A stretch of DNA of 64,000 bases from Psychrobacter sp. UBA3962 (GCF_002385225.1 NZ_DGDC01000030.1:13029-77028), one strand, 5' to 3'; numbered from the stretch's first letter, positions 1 to 8,880 are shown. The notes: a model not told the origin generated them from the sequence alone. Made by a program: numbers and translations.

Positions 1-640
1 GTGCCCATAGCTTCAGATAAATATCATGTCCAATGCCCGCAGGGTGTCTGGGATCTATCGATTGTTCCCAACGTCTCTCTACAGCAGGATAAAGTATCTC
101 ACGCAGTTGCTCTTCGTCAGCAGCCGACATCCAACTGGGGAAAATTAAGTGGCGTGGCGCGGGATAGCTGGCATGAGTGCTACAAAAGTTGCTAACGGCA
201 TCACTGACAAACCGAGCTTGGCGGGCAGGGGTTAAATTGACATAAGTGGTTTTGCCTTCCATTTGACGACGTACTTGGACAGTACGTAGTCCTAGATCAT
301 CGCCCAAACGTTTGGGCGAAAAACGCGGTAGTGACAGCTTAGCGGTAATATCTCGAGACACATGACGGTAGGCCAAAGAGTGAAAGGTGCGACAGTCTAC
401 GTGACCAGGAAATTTTTGTTTGGCTTCATTGGCAATGCCTTTGTTAAAAGCCAAATATAAGCCACGACCGCGCAGACGTTCAGCGATAAGCTTTAGCGTG
501 GTAGTCTTACCCGCACCGGCATAGGCCACTATTTTAAAAGACTTACCGTCCATGGCCATATTTAAAGCAGCCAACTGCTCATCGGTCGGGTCACTCATAT
601 AAGCCGGCATGGGTGCTGACGATAAAGCAGTTACAGACAT
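1..640 (-). CDS. UvrD/Rep-like DNA helicase, N-terminal part (cut by window edge)
   Basis: The minus-strand reading frame starts at ATG 640 and stays open to the window edge, so only about the first 213 residues are present. Near residue 40 it has a Walker A P-loop of the UvrD type (AYAGAGKTTTLK), followed by LYLAFNKGIANEA and a CRTFHSLAY block, as in motifs I and Ia of superfamily 1A helicases. Such enzymes are ATP-dependent 3'-5' DNA unwinding or translocating proteins. The C-terminal helicase motifs lie outside the window, so the exact subfamily is not known. The weak ribosome site AGGT precedes the ATG. A minus-strand terminator sits only about 30 bases upstream of the start, which suggests a leader-controlled or separate transcript from tatC. 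Confidence 0.75.
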   Translation of the reverse strand, partial: MSVTALSSAPMPAYMSDPTDEQLAALNMAMDGKSFKIVAYAGAGKTTTLKLIAERLRGRGLYLAFNKGIANEAKQKFPGHVDCRTFHSLAYRHVSRDITAKLSLPRFSPKRLGDDLGLRTVQVRRQMEGKTTYVNLTPARQARFVSDAVSNFCSTHASYPAPRHLIFPSWMSAADEEQLREILYPAVERRWEQSIDPRHPAGIGHDIYLKLWA

Positions 641-669
641 ATTATTACCTATGGATAAAAAAAAGAGGG

Positions 670-696
670 CTAAAAAACCATTGACGAAGCAATGGT
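670..696 (-). terminator. Rho-independent terminator between tatC and the helicase gene
   Basis: On the minus strand, ACCATTG (696-690), a 6-base loop, then CAATGGT (683-677) is followed directly by a run of six T. It lies about 250 bases past the tatC stop and about 30 bases before the helicase start codon, so it either ends the tat transcript or works as an attenuator in the helicase leader. Confidence 0.7.
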
Positions 697-823
697 AGCT
701 GGCAAAGCTCATTGATGAAATGGCGGTTTGTTGTCTATTTAAAAAGCTATAAAGTCTTCAAATAGAGCGATCGAAAAAAGGATATAGGAGCCAAAGTTTG
801 GCTAGATGCTGGGTGACTAATCA

Positions 824-850
824 CGACTCCGAGTGGGTCACAAGGAGTCG
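824..850. repeat. Inverted repeat in the tatC-helicase gap
   Basis: CGACTCC (824-830) and GGAGTCG (844-850) are perfect 7-base arms with a 13-base loop. There is no T run next to it, so it is more likely an RNA hairpin in the leader or trailer, or a protein-binding dyad, than a terminator. The remaining 641-948 gap has no credible gene. Confidence 0.5.
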
Positions 851-948
851 AAGATTATTATAGCAGATTAAAGTGGCTGAAAATTTAAACGGTGTATTTA
901 GCAGAGACCCATCAGTAATTGGCAGTAATTGGATTTTATCTTTGGCAC

Positions 949-1797
949 TCATTGTTCTTCATCAGTGAGAGCAGCTTTCTTCTCTTTTACCAAGATACGG
1001 GCCAATAACAAGCCAATCTCAAATAATAAAATCATAGGAATTGCCAGTAAAAACATAGAAGGCACATCAGGAGGTGACATAACCCCCGCAGCCGCAAAAC
1101 AAGCCACTATTACGTAGCGTCTTTTATCAGCCAGTGTGGCGACGGACACAATGCCGGTAACGACTAAAATCAGAACCACCACAGGGATCTCAAAGGTAAT
1201 CCCAAACAGCATCAATAGCTTGGTCACGAAGCTAAGATAACTCTCAATATCGGTCATAGGGACGATATTTGAGGGAGAAAAGGCAATCAAAAAGCTAAGT
1301 GCGCGTTTTAAAACAATAAAGTAAGCAAAAGCCACACCGGTATAAAACAAGACGATGGAGGAGAGTAGAATAGGTATGGCTATTCGTTTTTCATGCTTAT
1401 ATAGGCCTGGAGCAACAAAAGCCCAGATTTGATACAGAATAAAAGGCATCGCAAAAAAAGCTGAGGTAAGCAGCGTCAGCCGAATAGGCGCCATGAAGTT
1501 GGCCACTGGATCGATGGCAATCATGGTAGAAGCTGTGGGTAATATCTCTACTAGGGGCTCAGAAATAATATCGTACAGCTCGCGCGAAAAGCCCACTAAG
1601 CCTAAGAAAATAACCGAAACCACCACCATAATTTTAATCAGATGCGCCCTTAACTCGACCAAATGCTCAGTAAGCGGCATATCTGCTAAAGCGTCTTCAT
1701 TAGCAGCTGTATCAGAGGAGTTCTTGGCATCATTATCTGTTACCGACTCTTTGTCTGTAGAGGCGAAGCGTTGCTTCTTTTTTTTGAATAAGCTCAT
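949..1797 (-). CDS. tatC: Sec-independent protein translocase TatC
   Basis: TatC is the multi-spanning inner-membrane core of the twin-arginine translocase; it recognises RR signal peptides of folded exported proteins. The 282-residue product has the signature MPLTEHLVELRAHLIK after an unusually long polar N-terminus of about 40 residues (rich in K, D, S, T). Several hydrophobic segments follow, including AFVAPGLYKHEKR and the late PPDVPSMFLLAIP motif typical of TatC. Most TatC proteins are about 250 residues, and the extra length is the N-terminal tail. Its ATG overlaps the tatB stop (ATGA), indicating translational coupling in tatA-tatB-tatC. Confidence 0.97.
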   Translation of the reverse strand: MSLFKKKKQRFASTDKESVTDNDAKNSSDTAANEDALADMPLTEHLVELRAHLIKIMVVVSVIFLGLVGFSRELYDIISEPLVEILPTASTMIAIDPVANFMAPIRLTLLTSAFFAMPFILYQIWAFVAPGLYKHEKRIAIPILLSSIVLFYTGVAFAYFIVLKRALSFLIAFSPSNIVPMTDIESYLSFVTKLLMLFGITFEIPVVVLILVVTGIVSVATLADKRRYVIVACFAAAGVMSPPDVPSMFLLAIPMILLFEIGLLLARILVKEKKAALTDEEQ

Positions 1798-2453
1798 GGT
1801 CTGACCTCAGTCGGCTTAGCTGAGCCAGTGTCTGTTTCTGTTGATATCACTTGTGTATTGTATAACAACGGATTGGCGGTATAGTTAGGAAGAAAAGGGG
1901 GTGGTGGCAAGCGTCTCACTCGGTCATAGTCTCCCAGTAAAAACCACATGTTTTCCCAAGGACGGGTCATTTGCGGTGCAGAAGGTTCAACAGGCTGCGC
2001 TGCAACAGAGGTATCCGCTTTTGATGAGTTAGCGTTGTTTACAGAGCCATAGGCATAATCGGTATCGCTATCACTATTTGGATTGGCATTAGCAACAGGA
2101 TGCACCCACTCTTTCTCTCCAGTGTTGCCCGTAGGCTTGCCCGATTGCAATTGTCTCAGCTGAGAGTTTTGTTGTTGCTCAAACTCTTGAATACTGCCAC
2201 GCAACTGGGCCATCTCCTTTTGCATCTCAGCTTCTGACTCACGGATTTTAGCCAGCTCTTGTTGCATTAATTGCCGGGTTTCTGCCAAATCCAGCTCAGC
2301 TTCCATCTCAGCCTTCAAAGTGCCTATGGTCCGGCGGAACTTAGAATAATAAGTACCTACCGTACGCACCGCCTGCGGTAACTTTTCGGGACCCAAAACG
2401 ATGAGCGCAATGATGCCAAACACCATAAGCTCATAAAAACTGAAGTTAAACAT
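1794..2453 (-). CDS. tatB: Sec-independent protein translocase TatB
   Basis: TatB couples TatC-bound substrate to TatA. The N-terminus MFNFSFYELMVFGIIALIVLGPEKLP is the single membrane segment plus the Gly-Pro-Glu hinge that marks TatB. An amphipathic helix and a long coiled-coil-like segment rich in E and Q (about residues 45-100) follow. The C-terminal 90 residues are low-complexity and end in a proline-rich stretch (RRLPPPPFLPNY). At 219 residues it is longer than E. coli TatB (171), mainly through this tail. It sits between tatA and tatC on one transcript. Confidence 0.95.
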   Translation of the reverse strand: MFNFSFYELMVFGIIALIVLGPEKLPQAVRTVGTYYSKFRRTIGTLKAEMEAELDLAETRQLMQQELAKIRESEAEMQKEMAQLRGSIQEFEQQQNSQLRQLQSGKPTGNTGEKEWVHPVANANPNSDSDTDYAYGSVNNANSSKADTSVAAQPVEPSAPQMTRPWENMWFLLGDYDRVRRLPPPPFLPNYTANPLLYNTQVISTETDTGSAKPTEVRP

Positions 2454-2507
2454 AACCGCTTAATATCCTGTCACTGTATTTAGTCGCCCAGAACTCTATA
2501 ATAATCA

Positions 2508-2762
2508 TTAAGATTGATGAGTATCTTCAGCTTTGGTTTTTTCTACAGTTACTTTTACTTCTGTGTTTTCAGAAGCGTCATGATCAATAACTTTTGGCTG
2601 GTTTTTGGCTTTGGAATGGGCCTCTTCTTCATCTTTTACCGCATCTTTAAAGCCTTTTACGGCGCCGCCCAAATCTTTACCGGCATTTTTTAGTTTTGAG
2701 GTACCGAAGATTAGCAGAGCAATGCCTAGAATAATTAATAACTGCATTGGAGATAGGCTCAT
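2508..2762 (-). CDS. tatA: Sec-independent protein translocase TatA
   Basis: TatA oligomerises to form the passage for folded proteins. The 84-residue product has one N-terminal membrane helix (SPMQLLIILGIALLIFGTSKL), the FGTSKLKNAGKDLGGAVKGFKDA hinge and amphipathic helix, and an acidic, lysine-rich tail. Length and layout match the family. It is the first gene of the tatABC unit and follows hisIE on the same strand, an arrangement common in gammaproteobacteria. Confidence 0.96.
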   Translation of the reverse strand: MSLSPMQLLIILGIALLIFGTSKLKNAGKDLGGAVKGFKDAVKDEEEAHSKAKNQPKVIDHDASENTEVKVTVEKTKAEDTHQS

Positions 2763-2889
2763 GATAGTGTCCTTTTATTTAACTCATTAATTTATAAAAA
2801 CTTTTTAACGGTTTATGATTCAAGCTGGTGCTGTCTACCATAGAGATATAAATAGATATATATACAACTAAATAGACCCACCAGACTCT

Positions 2890-3816
2890 TTATTGAGTAC
2901 GGCTGTTTTTCTCATCTATACCAGACAGTCCAAAGCGTCTTGCTAACTCTACTAAAACGCGATCAGACCGTATATTAAACCAAGCTAATGTGACAATTGT
3001 ATGGAACCAGACATCGGCTATCTCATAAATAAGATCATCGGTTAGGGCCGAGTGCTCCGCAGCTAGGTCATCCTCTGTGTTGACCACGGCTTCTGTAGTA
3101 TTGCTAGCAAAGGCCAGATCTTTAGCGGCGATGATAGTCTCAACCGCTTCTTCACCTACTTTTTCTAAAATTTTATTAAGACCTTTGGCGTACAGGCTAG
3201 CGACATAAGAGCTTTTGGCATCGGCCTGTTTGCGTTCAGCCATCACAGCATCTAGGTGTTGTAGCACGGTACTGGCTTCAATAGAGGCCACAGCTTCTGT
3301 AGGTTGGCCGACATCTCTATTATCTGTGGCCATTATAGCATTCGATGCCTCAGAGACAGTAGTGCCATAAATCTCATTGGGGTCTTTAATAACAGGGGCT
3401 ACAGTCTCCCAGCTGGGTGAGGATGAGGTTAAATCCAGCTTACGATAGAAGCAAGATTTGCGGCCAGTATGACAAGCGATATCACCAATTTGAGTCACAG
3501 ACAATACAATCACATCGGCATCACAGTCCAGATGAATGTCGTGCACAATTTGGGTATGCCCTGATGTTTCTCCCTTGTGCCATAATTTACCGCGTGAGCG
3601 TGAAAAATAGACCGCCGTTTTGGTCTGAGCTGTCAGTTGTAAAGACTCTCGGTTCATCCACGCCATCATTAAGATTTCACCGGTGCTCTTATCTTGAGCA
3701 ATCGCCGGGATTAGCCCCTCTGCGGTATAGCTAATTTCATCTAACCAGCTGGCATTCTTGTTGTGGTTATTGGGGTTAACACTAGTATCAGTCATTGGTG
3801 TGTTGGGGTTGGACAT
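2890..3816 (-). CDS. hisIE: Bifunctional phosphoribosyl-AMP cyclohydrolase / phosphoribosyl-ATP pyrophosphatase
   Basis: This catalyses steps two and three of histidine synthesis. Residues 25-130 are the HisI cyclohydrolase, with DCDAD (97-101) and the zinc cysteines in CHTGRKSC (115-122). Residues about 172-300 are HisE, with EKVGEEAVE (218-226) and EIADVWFH (265-272). The two are joined by a roughly 45-residue linker. A second, acidic, low-complexity insertion (about 238-260) splits the HisE helices, making the protein about 100 residues longer than E. coli HisIE (203). The linker and insertion may be phase-variable or simply tolerated. hisF lies 30 kb away, so the pathway is dispersed. Confidence 0.93.
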   Translation of the reverse strand: MSNPNTPMTDTSVNPNNHNKNASWLDEISYTAEGLIPAIAQDKSTGEILMMAWMNRESLQLTAQTKTAVYFSRSRGKLWHKGETSGHTQIVHDIHLDCDADVIVLSVTQIGDIACHTGRKSCFYRKLDLTSSSPSWETVAPVIKDPNEIYGTTVSEASNAIMATDNRDVGQPTEAVASIEASTVLQHLDAVMAERKQADAKSSYVASLYAKGLNKILEKVGEEAVETIIAAKDLAFASNTTEAVVNTEDDLAAEHSALTDDLIYEIADVWFHTIVTLAWFNIRSDRVLVELARRFGLSGIDEKNSRTQ

Positions 3817-4105
3817 GAGGCAGCACCCTATTAATCAGTTAAAGCTAAACATCTAAATATTAGGTTTTACAGTGTAAATCAAACCCAGATTCCTCTGGAC
3901 TTTAGAGGAGGATAAGTTTGGTATTATAAAATCTTTTAGCATCTAGCTTTAGTATATAGGTTTATCATTCAGTCGGCATTATATAGTAAGCCCTGATTTG
4001 ACTGATAAAAGGCAAAAAACCAATAAAAACTGGGATTGCGAGCAAAGAGGTGGATATTATTTTTAATAAGAAGTATTAAAAGCCACTTAACGGCAGTGAA
4101 TTTAG

Positions 4106-4134
4106 TTGGTTAAAAGCTTCGTATCTGATATAAT
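4106..4134 (+). promoter_or_regulatory. Sigma70-type promoter for rpmI-rplT
   Basis: TTGGTT (4106-4111), a 17-base spacer and a perfect TATAAT (4129-4134) followed by GCGCGC. The leader to rpmI is about 165 nt, long enough for L20-type autoregulation, which is known for this operon in other bacteria; no specific pseudoknot was modelled here. The rest of the 3817-4307 gap shows no gene. Confidence 0.75.
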
Positions 4135-4307
4135 GCGCGCTTCCCACCTCAAGGCAGTGCTGGAATTCTCTTTATAACGAGCATTTAATTGCTATTTATA
4201 ATAGTAAGATAATCCCACTGACGAACAGGTTTTCCCTTGGCTGTTAAGTCAGCAGTTATCTGTCTCAGATAATGGCATAGACTAGCAACAAAGAATAAGA
4301 GGTTCTT

Positions 4308-4505
4308 ATGAAAGTTAAAATGAAAACTAAGCGTGGCGCTGCCAAGCGTTTCAAAAAAACTGCTAACGGCTTCAAGCGCAAACAAGCGTTCAAACGTCAC
4401 ATTCTGACCAAAAAGTCTCCTAAACGTATTCGCCAATTACGTGGTACGAAACTGGTACATGTTGCTGATGTAGCTGCGGTTCGCCGTATGTGCCCTTATT
4501 TATAA
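4308..4505 (+). CDS. rpmI: 50S ribosomal protein L35
   Basis: The small, very basic 65-residue protein has the L35 core MKTKRGAAKRFKKT and HILTKKSPKRIRQLR and ends in RRMCPYL. Length matches the family. It is a structural protein of the large ribosomal subunit. An AGAGG ribosome site precedes the ATG. infC, which usually precedes rpmI, is not here; rpmI is first after a strong promoter. Confidence 0.97.
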   Translation: MKVKMKTKRGAAKRFKKTANGFKRKQAFKRHILTKKSPKRIRQLRGTKLVHVADVAAVRRMCPYL

Positions 4506-4597
4506 ACCCACTTAATTTCTAACGTTCTTATACTATTTTCTAATTTATTTAATTAACCGGTATAAGTTCAGGCAAATCAATTTATTAGGAGTATTTT

Positions 4598-4954
4598 ATG
4601 GCCCGTGTAAAACGTGGTGTTCAAGCAAACCGTCGTCACAAAAAAATCTTAAAGCGCGCTAAAGGTTATTACGGCGCTCGTTCAAGAGTTTATCGTGTAG
4701 CGGTACAAGCAGTAACTAAAGCTGGTCAGTATGCTTACCGTGACCGTCGCAACAAAAAACGTACTTTCCGTCGTCTATGGATCGCTCGTATCAACGCTGG
4801 TGCACGTTTAAATGGTTTAAGCTATAGCCGTTTCATCAATGGTTTGAAAAAAGCAAACATCGAAATCGATCGTCGCGTTCTAGCTGACATCGCTATGCAT
4901 GATGCTGCTGCCTTCACTGCATTGACTGAAAAAGCAAAAGCTGCCTTGGCTTAA
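4598..4954 (+). CDS. rplT: 50S ribosomal protein L20
   Basis: The 118-residue basic protein has the full L20 pattern: MARVKRGVQANRRHKKILK, GYYGARSRVYRVA, YAYRDRRNKKRTFRRLWI, then the globular RINAGARLNGLSYSRFI. L20 is an early assembly protein of the 50S subunit and, in several bacteria, represses its own rpmI-rplT mRNA. An AGGAG ribosome site lies upstream. The gene is followed by a strong terminator, separating it from pheS. Confidence 0.98.
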   Translation: MARVKRGVQANRRHKKILKRAKGYYGARSRVYRVAVQAVTKAGQYAYRDRRNKKRTFRRLWIARINAGARLNGLSYSRFINGLKKANIEIDRRVLADIAMHDAAAFTALTEKAKAALA

Positions 4955-4995
4955 TTATTAAAACCAAGCCTAAGTAGTTATTATCGTTATAAAAG

Positions 4996-5023
4996 AAGCC
5001 ATCGCATATGATGGCTTTTTTTG
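4996..5023 (+). terminator. Terminator after rplT
   Basis: AAGCCATC (4996-5003), loop GCATAT, GATGGCTT (5010-5017), then a T run. It ends rpmI-rplT, or attenuates read-through to pheS. Confidence 0.9.
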
Positions 5024-5042
5024 TTTTATTTGCTTACAATTA

Positions 5043-5088
5043 CTGCAACTAAACATTTATAACTATTATACAAACGCTTAAGTTGCAG
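5043..5088 (+). repeat. Inverted repeat in the pheS leader
   Basis: CTGCAACT (5043-5050) and AGTTGCAG (5081-5088) form perfect 8-base arms about 30 bases apart, between the rplT terminator and pheS. It could be a leader RNA stem or an operator. No Phe-rich leader peptide like E. coli pheM was recognised. Confidence 0.35.
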
Positions 5089-5171
5089 CCCCGACTTTGC
5101 TATCCTTAAAATCTAGGTGCCTGACGCTTTATTAAGGCTGCCACTAGCTAACAAACTCTGAGAATGCTTAC

Positions 5172-6287
5172 ATGACTCAATCTGACGTTTCATCAACTGA
5201 TCCTACCTCAAATGCCCCAGACACTGCTGCTAGCAATAAGCGCAGCTTAGCTGAGCTGACAGCCAGCTTACCGAGCTTATCTGAGGTGCTAAGCGAGTTA
5301 ACCGAAGCCGAGTTGCAAGGCTATGCTGAAGCAGCTAAGTCTGCCATTGGCGAGATTGTTAACGGTGCAGATTTACAGCAAATGCGAGTGACACTTACCG
5401 GCAAAAAGAGTGCTTTAACCGGCTGGTCGAAGCAAATGGGTAAACTTGATGCCGATAGCAGAAAAACGCTAGGAGGCTGGTTGCATCAAGTAAGAACTCA
5501 GATTACTGATACCCTAAATGCGCAGCAACAAGTATTAGAAGAGGCGGCTCTTAACGCCAAGCTTGAAGCAGAACGTGTTGATATTACCTTACCAGCTCGT
5601 GGCCAACAAAAAGGTCAATTGCATCCGGTGACTATGACGGCTCAGCGCATGCAGCAATTCTTCATGCAAGCCGGCTTTAACGTGGCAACGGGTCCTGAAG
5701 TTGAAAGTGATTACTATAACTTTGAGGCGTTAAATATTCCGTCGCATCACCCTGCACGCGCTATGCATGACACCTTCTATTTTGATGCCCATTATTTATT
5801 ACGTACCCATACCAGTCCGGTACAGATTCGTACCATGGAAGCGGGTGAGCCACCAATTCGTATTATCTGCCCGGGCCGTGTTTACCGTTGTGACTCGGAT
5901 CAGACTCACTCTCCCATGTTCCATCAGCTAGAAGGGTTGATGGTGACTGAGCACACCACTTTTGCAGAGCTAAAAGGGCTGATTAACGAGTTTTTGGAAG
6001 CCTTCTTCGGTAAGCAGTTAACAGTGCGTTTTCGCCCTTCGTTCTTCCCCTTCACCGAGCCATCAGCAGAAGTAGATATCCTAGCAGATAATGGTAAATG
6101 GCTTGAGGTGATGGGCTGCGGTATGGTCCATCCTAAAGTATTGAGCAACTGTGGTATCGACTCTGAAAAATACACTGGCTTTGCTTTTGGTATGGGTATC
6201 GAGCGTTTTGCCATGCTTTATTATGGTATTGATGATTTGCGTTTGTTCTTCCAAAACGATGTGCGATTCTTACGCCAGTTTGGATAA
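5172..6287 (+). CDS. pheS: Phenylalanine-tRNA ligase alpha subunit
   Basis: PheS forms the catalytic half of the (alpha-beta)2 enzyme that charges tRNA-Phe. Class II motifs are visible: HPVTMTAQRM and GPEVESDYYNFEALNIPSHHPAR, motif 2 RVYRCDSDQTHSPMFHQ, FRPSFFPFTEPSAEVD, and motif 3 GFAFGMGIERFAML. The product is 371 residues against about 327 in E. coli; the extra length is an N-terminal low-complexity segment rich in S, T, D and A (residues 1-40). A later start is possible but no better ribosome site was seen. It is followed 73 bases later by pheT. Confidence 0.97.
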   Translation: MTQSDVSSTDPTSNAPDTAASNKRSLAELTASLPSLSEVLSELTEAELQGYAEAAKSAIGEIVNGADLQQMRVTLTGKKSALTGWSKQMGKLDADSRKTLGGWLHQVRTQITDTLNAQQQVLEEAALNAKLEAERVDITLPARGQQKGQLHPVTMTAQRMQQFFMQAGFNVATGPEVESDYYNFEALNIPSHHPARAMHDTFYFDAHYLLRTHTSPVQIRTMEAGEPPIRIICPGRVYRCDSDQTHSPMFHQLEGLMVTEHTTFAELKGLINEFLEAFFGKQLTVRFRPSFFPFTEPSAEVDILADNGKWLEVMGCGMVHPKVLSNCGIDSEKYTGFAFGMGIERFAMLYYGIDDLRLFFQNDVRFLRQFG

Positions 6288-6360
6288 GCCAAAACCGTTA
6301 TTATTCAATCATACTCTACCAATAACAGACATAATAATTTGACAGCCTTTTGAGAATTCT

Positions 6361-8772
6361 ATGAAAATTAGCGAACAATGGTTACGCGAGTGGGTAAACC
6401 CCAATAATGATACGCAGGCTCTAGCCGATCAACTGACTATGGCTGGCCTCGAAATTGATGATATTGAAGCCGTTGCTGCAGAGTTTAGTGGCGTGGTAGT
6501 GGGTGAGGTAATCAGTGTTGAGCCGCATCCAGACGCAGATAAGCTAAGAGTGACTCAAGTAAATATCAATGCCGATGCGCCACTACAGATTGTTTGTGGG
6601 GCGCCCAACGTTAAAGTCGGTATGCGTGCCCCTGTAGCAACTATCGGCGCTAAGCTGCCTACGGAAGATGGTAAAGGCTTTAAGATTAAGAAGAGCAAGC
6701 TGCGTGGTGTCGAGTCACAAGGCATGCTATGCGGCGCCTCAGAGATTGATTTACCAGACGTTGTAGATGGCTTACTAGAGCTGCCAGAAGATGCTCCTAT
6801 TGGCGCTGATATCCGTGAGTACCTTGGATTAGATAATAAAGTGTTAGACATCTCTATCACCCCTAACCGAGGCGACTGCTTTAGTGTGCGCGGTATTGCT
6901 CGTGAAATAGGTGTCATTAATGGTCTACAAGTCACAGCGCCAGAGATCAGTGAGCAGCAAGGCGAAGTGGAAGCGACACAAGCGGTAACCGTTGATGCTG
7001 TTGAAGCTTGTCCCCGTTATTTAGTCCAGCCTATTTTGGACATTGATCGCAGTATTGAAACGCCAGATTGGATGCAAAAAGCTTTATTACAAAGTGGTCA
7101 GCGCTTGCATAACTTCTTAGTGGATGTGACCAACTATGTACTGTTAGAGTTAGGTCAGCCGTTACATGCCTTTGATGCTGATAAGCTGGTGGGCAGCATT
7201 CAGGTTCGTCTTGCTAAAGAAGGCGAAACCCTTGAGCTGCTAAACGAACAAACCATCACTTTCAAAGGTGATGAGTTGGTCATTGCCGATGACGAAGGGG
7301 CGTTGGCATTGGCCGGAATCATGGGCGGCATGCGCAGCAGTGTCACCGACAGCACTACCAATATTGTGTTAGAAAGTGCCTTCTTTGATCAGTTGGCCAT
7401 AGCCGGCCGTGCCCGCCGCTTTGGACTGCATACCGATGCCTCACAACGTTTTGAGCGTGGGGTGGATTTTGAGCTGCCTAGGCAGGCTTTAAATCGTGCG
7501 GTTAACCTAATTAGCACTGTCGCCAACGGCAAAGCAGGCAATATTACTGTGGTTGAAAATCTTGATAAGCTGCCAAAAAGAGGCGCGGTTAAGCTACCTC
7601 TGCATAAAGTGTCAGAAGTAATTGGCATAGAGATTGAAAAACAGCGTATTATTGAAATATTGACCAAGCTTGAGATTGAAGTAGAAGAGCAACAACAAGA
7701 TGGCGTAACGGTACTAAGCTGTTTGCCCCCAAGTCATCGTTTCGATATTGAAATCAAAGAAGATTTGATTGAAGAAATTGCGCGTATCTACGGCTATGAT
7801 AATATTCCAAGCATTCTGCCTAACTTGGGCGTTGATATGCGTTACGATGATAGCGCAGACTTAACCCACCGCTTAAAGCTAGCCATGGTAGATGCCGGTT
7901 ATATGGAAGCGATCAGCTTTAGTTTCAGCGATGAAAAAATGGAAAAGGCCTTAGATGATGCTAAGTTAGGCAATGTGTTAGCCTTGGCCAATCCTATTTC
8001 TGCAGATTTGGCAGTGATGCGCCGTACGTTGTTATCAAGCTTAATTCCTTGTGTTCAGTACAACTTGAATCGTCAGCAGCCTCGCGTCCGCTTCTTTGAA
8101 ACGGGCCTAAGTTTCGTGGGGGCTACCATAGATGAGTTGGTACAAACCCCAAGCATAGCGATTGTGGCTACGGGAGAGGTTAATCCAGAGCAGGCACACA
8201 GCAACCGTGCTATGGACTTCTTTGATTTGAAGCGTGATGTGCAGCAGTTATTACCGGCAACTTTAGAAGAGTCACGCATAAGCTATCAGCGCAGTGAGAT
8301 GGCATTTTTACACCCTGGCCAAAGCGCTGAGTTACTGATTGATGGCGAAGTAGTGGGCTGGTTGGGTCAATTGCACCCAACCGTGGCACAAAAGCTTGAC
8401 CTACCTACGACTTGGGTAGCTCAATTGGCCTTAGCGCCTATCTTGGAAGAGGCTAGAGCGACTCAAAATATTGTTAGTCCTTCTAAGTTCCCACAGGTAC
8501 GTCGTGATATTGCTTTATTAGTTGACGCAGAGATCCCGCGTCAGGCTTTATCGCAAACCATTCGTGAAGCGGGTGGTGAGCTGTTACAGCAGCACTGGTT
8601 ATTTGACGTTTATCAAGGTGAACATACTGCAGAAGGCGTGCGTTCAGTAGCCTTTGCCTTAATTTGGCAAGATGCTACTCAGACCTTGTCTGATGAAGTT
8701 GTGAATCAAGCTATGCAGCGTGTCATTGATGCCTTACAAAGTCAACATGGGGCGCAGTTAAGAGACAGCTAA
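6361..8772 (+). CDS. pheT: Phenylalanine-tRNA ligase beta subunit
   Basis: The 803-residue subunit has a tRNA-binding EMAP-like domain (about 40-150, with HPDADKLRVTQV and GAPNVKVGMRAPVATIGAKLP), the B3/B4 editing domain (about 215-370), a B5 domain (about 400-470), the catalytic-like core, and a C-terminal ferredoxin-fold anticodon-binding domain (about 710-803, SKFPQVRRDIALLVD). Length equals the usual size. It pairs with PheS and edits mischarged Tyr-tRNA-Phe. Cotranscribed with pheS. Confidence 0.98.
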   Translation: MKISEQWLREWVNPNNDTQALADQLTMAGLEIDDIEAVAAEFSGVVVGEVISVEPHPDADKLRVTQVNINADAPLQIVCGAPNVKVGMRAPVATIGAKLPTEDGKGFKIKKSKLRGVESQGMLCGASEIDLPDVVDGLLELPEDAPIGADIREYLGLDNKVLDISITPNRGDCFSVRGIAREIGVINGLQVTAPEISEQQGEVEATQAVTVDAVEACPRYLVQPILDIDRSIETPDWMQKALLQSGQRLHNFLVDVTNYVLLELGQPLHAFDADKLVGSIQVRLAKEGETLELLNEQTITFKGDELVIADDEGALALAGIMGGMRSSVTDSTTNIVLESAFFDQLAIAGRARRFGLHTDASQRFERGVDFELPRQALNRAVNLISTVANGKAGNITVVENLDKLPKRGAVKLPLHKVSEVIGIEIEKQRIIEILTKLEIEVEEQQQDGVTVLSCLPPSHRFDIEIKEDLIEEIARIYGYDNIPSILPNLGVDMRYDDSADLTHRLKLAMVDAGYMEAISFSFSDEKMEKALDDAKLGNVLALANPISADLAVMRRTLLSSLIPCVQYNLNRQQPRVRFFETGLSFVGATIDELVQTPSIAIVATGEVNPEQAHSNRAMDFFDLKRDVQQLLPATLEESRISYQRSEMAFLHPGQSAELLIDGEVVGWLGQLHPTVAQKLDLPTTWVAQLALAPILEEARATQNIVSPSKFPQVRRDIALLVDAEIPRQALSQTIREAGGELLQQHWLFDVYQGEHTAEGVRSVAFALIWQDATQTLSDEVVNQAMQRVIDALQSQHGAQLRDS

Positions 8773-8848
8773 CAGCCCGTCTTTGATTTAAAAAGCATTG
8801 TTTAATTTTGGAATACAGTTAACCCTATCAATTAGCGGTTAACTTATT

Positions 8849-8880
8849 TTAGGAGGGGGAGTGCCCCCTTCCTAAATTTT
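8849..8880 (+). terminator. Hairpin after pheT, probable terminator
   Basis: TTAGGAGGGGG, loop AGTG, then CCCCCTTCCTAA: an 11-base GC-rich stem with one bulged T, followed by AATTTT. The U tract is short, so efficiency is uncertain; it may allow read-through to ihfA. Confidence 0.55.

Noticed and set aside
300..319. A 20-base perfect palindrome centred on AAACGTTT in the helicase gene.
   Set aside because: It encodes normal helicase residues and has no matching copies seen; most likely chance.
1493..1804. 103-codon plus-strand frame inside tatC.
   Set aside because: Antisense shadow of tatC.
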